Below are positions 62,237 through 64,000 of a stretch of 64,000 nt of DNA, piece after piece. Positions within the stretch are counted from its first letter, which is position 1, and every line of letters begins with the position of its first letter. Position numbers and translations under genes: made by a program. The notes beneath the pieces were generated by a model. That model was not told the origin of the DNA. It did not search any database and saw only the letters and a program-made list of their open reading frames with translations. The stretch comes from Plasmopara viticola (taxonomy: Eukaryota; Oomycota; Peronosporomycetes; Peronosporales; Peronosporaceae): NCBI GenBank assembly GCA_001695595.3, contig MBPM02000014.1, forward strand, positions 124,001-188,000. The letters are read 5' to 3'.

Positions 62237-64000
62237 ACAACAGCAACAGCAACAGCAACAGCAACAACAGCAACTACAACAACAAATGCAGATGCAGCAG
62301 AGACAACAGCAATATGCTAATCAAATGATGATGAATCGGCAGAACGGACAACAGCCGCAATTTCCTGGTCAATCATATCAGCAGCAAATGCACGCCAGTC
62401 AAATGCCTGGCGGTGTTAGTGGTGCGCCACCGACAAGTGCCTCTGGTCAGTACACGGGAGGTCAACCTGGTCAAACCTATCGTCCACAGACGTCATCGTA
62501 CGAAGAAGAATTTGCACGGGTTAAAGCTATGATGATGCAGCACGTGGATCTTATTCCGCCTCCAATGGAGGTTCTTCGGATCTCGATGAGTCAGAGCGCT
62601 AGTCAACATAACATGACAATGGGTACAAGTGCATATATGCAGCAGCGTGGCAACCCAGCCATGAATCGTGGTGGCGTCTCTGGGAACGCAGCATACGTAC
62701 AATATGGTAATCAAAACATGATGATGGGAGGTCCCCAGCAGAACCCGCAGCAAGCAGGTATGATGAATGCAGCGCGATTGCGTGCAGCTCAAATGGCTCA
62801 GCAGCAGTCTCAGCAACGTGCCTCTGGTGTTCGTACTCCTGGTGGTAGCAACGACTCACAGTCTGCATGGCAGTCGGAGAATGATCTTCCCTTACGTCGA
62901 AAGATGATTGGCAAAATGTACGGAACCATGTGGTGGCTTGCTTCTGTGACTATGAAGTATTGACTAATTCTATTGTGATTGCCATGGTTGTAATCCAGTG
63001 TTAGTTTATTGCAGCAACGAAAACCAGATGCTCCTGCGGAGTGGATTCGACGGTTGCCAGATATGGCGAGGAGGCTGGAAGATTCGTTGTACCGCACGGC
63101 AAAAAATCGAGACGAGTATGGGGATTTTTCCTCGCTTAAGACTCGATTGCAACATTTGGCAGTCACTATGGGTGCGAGGGCGCAGCACAAGGCCGGAGGG
63201 AATTCTCGGGCGCCGAGCACTGGCAGTACCTCGAGTAATCCTCCGGGAGCAGCCGGCAACGGGGCGATGATGACTGGCAATGCGCCCCCAGGCATGGTGA
63301 TGAACCCGGGAAGTGGTAGTATGGGCGCTCAAGGCCACGCAGTAGGCAATATGCCCTACGCAAACAGAATGACTCAGCAGCAGTTAATACAGCAGCAACA
63401 CATGCAAATGCAAATGCAGCAGAATCCTCAGATGCGGCAGCAATTGACACCACAACAACTGCAGCAATTTCAAGAAGCTCAACTACAGCGACGGCAGCTT
63501 CAAATGCAGCAGGCGCAGCAACAGGCCCAATTGCAGCGGCAGAACTCCCTACAACAACAGCAGTTTCAGCAAAATCAAGCTTTACAACGTCAAAACTCGA
63601 TGCGACAAATGCAGCAGCAGCAACAGCAGCAGCAAATGCAGCAGCAGATGCAGCAACGACAAAATCCGAATTTTATGCAACAGCAGCAAGCCCAAGCTCA
63701 AGCTCAAGCTCGCGCACAAGCGCAAGCACAAGCTCAAGCTCAGCGGAACGGGACAGCGAATGGTGGTTCCAATCAACAGCGTATGAGTAACGATATGAGT
63801 CTCGGCGAGTCGTCGGACTTTTTGAATCTTGATCTGTCATCCTCGTTGCTCGGATCGGAGGACTTGCATGCTGATGGTACCTCTGGTCTTCCTGAAGGGG
63901 ACACTAATAAGAATGGAAATAGCGAATCTACTGACGTAGGGGGTCAAAAGCGAACGCTTTCACAATCTCAGCAGCAGATTGCAGCCGCAGCAAATGCAGC
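61458..64000 (+). CDS. KIX-domain, polyQ transcription coactivator (5' part)
   Basis: Exon 1 is 61,458-62,917; an 87-bp intron (62,918-63,004, GTACGG...TTAG with CTAAT branch-like site) follows; exon 2 is open from 63,005 to the window end. ATG 61,458 is used, not the in-frame TTG three codons earlier. Residues 1-~245 are Ser/Thr/Gly-rich and disordered, 250-272 are 23 glutamines, and a Gln/Met-rich region follows. Residues ~471-540 form a KIX domain split by the intron: WQSENDLPLRRKMIGKI-LLQ, then EWIRRLPDMARRLEDSLYRT and AKNRDEYGD. KIX domains bind activator peptides in CBP/p300 and MED15. A second Gln-rich and Gln-Ala part follows, then an acidic SSDFLNLDLSSSLLGSEDL segment that looks like an activation motif. 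KIX followed by Q-rich sequence could lead to bromodomain and acetyltransferase modules (CBP/p300) beyond the edge, or this may be a MED15-like protein. Nuclear. Confidence 0.87.

Noticed and set aside
61607..62273. Minus-strand frames opposite the KIX gene, including a poly-leucine one
   Set aside because: They are complements of CAA/CAG and Ser/Thr codon runs in the real gene.

Overview
The window looks like nuclear DNA from an oomycete (a Phytophthora- or downy-mildew-like stramenopile). This is inferred from four things: genes rich in charged, glutamine and LRR sequence; very short GT-AG introns (63-87 bp in every gene where I could place them); large AT-rich gene-poor stretches full of decayed reading frames; and mixed Copia, Gypsy-like and SINE-like retroelements. 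No database search was possible, so the lineage is an inference.

Layout. 1-4.06 kb: no intact gene. 4.06-5.22 kb (-): single-exon gene for an unknown 386-aa protein. 5.2-14.5 kb: gene-free, with one copy of a ~320-bp retroposed repeat (6,019-6,341) and a striking pair of adjacent perfect hairpins (6,858-6,936). 14.48-17.13 kb (-) and 23.39-25.91 kb (+): two head-to-head, diverged LRRC40-type leucine-rich-repeat paralogues (5 and 4 exons, only one intron position shared). Between them lies a tandem pair of tRNA-headed SINEs (19,351-19,996). 26.08-27.37 kb (-): gene for a secreted or type I membrane protein, convergent with the second LRRC40 copy. 27.4-37.6 kb: gene desert with a tRNA-like relic (28,674), a second double hairpin of the same design but unrelated sequence (36,006-36,087), and coding-like debris. 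37.62-39.81 kb (+): COG6, a Golgi tethering-complex subunit, in 3 exons. 40.86-46.37 kb: a retroelement cluster. It holds an inverted copy of the ~320-bp repeat and a complete but inactivated Ty1/copia element with 5-bp target duplication; a third repeat copy is nested in its 5' LTR. 46.4-61.4 kb: a 15-kb desert of relics, including a Gypsy-protease-like fragment. 61.46 kb to the window end (+): the 5' part of a polyglutamine- and KIX-domain transcriptional coactivator (CBP/p300- or MED15-like), running off the edge.

The intact genes are housekeeping or structural (vesicle tethering, transcription coactivation, LRR scaffolds, one surface protein) and form no evident operon or pathway. The most unusual features are the two double-hairpin modules, the retroposed repeat family with clear target-site duplications at all three copies, the copia primer-binding site that contains the gag start codon, and the intron turnover between the LRRC40 paralogues.
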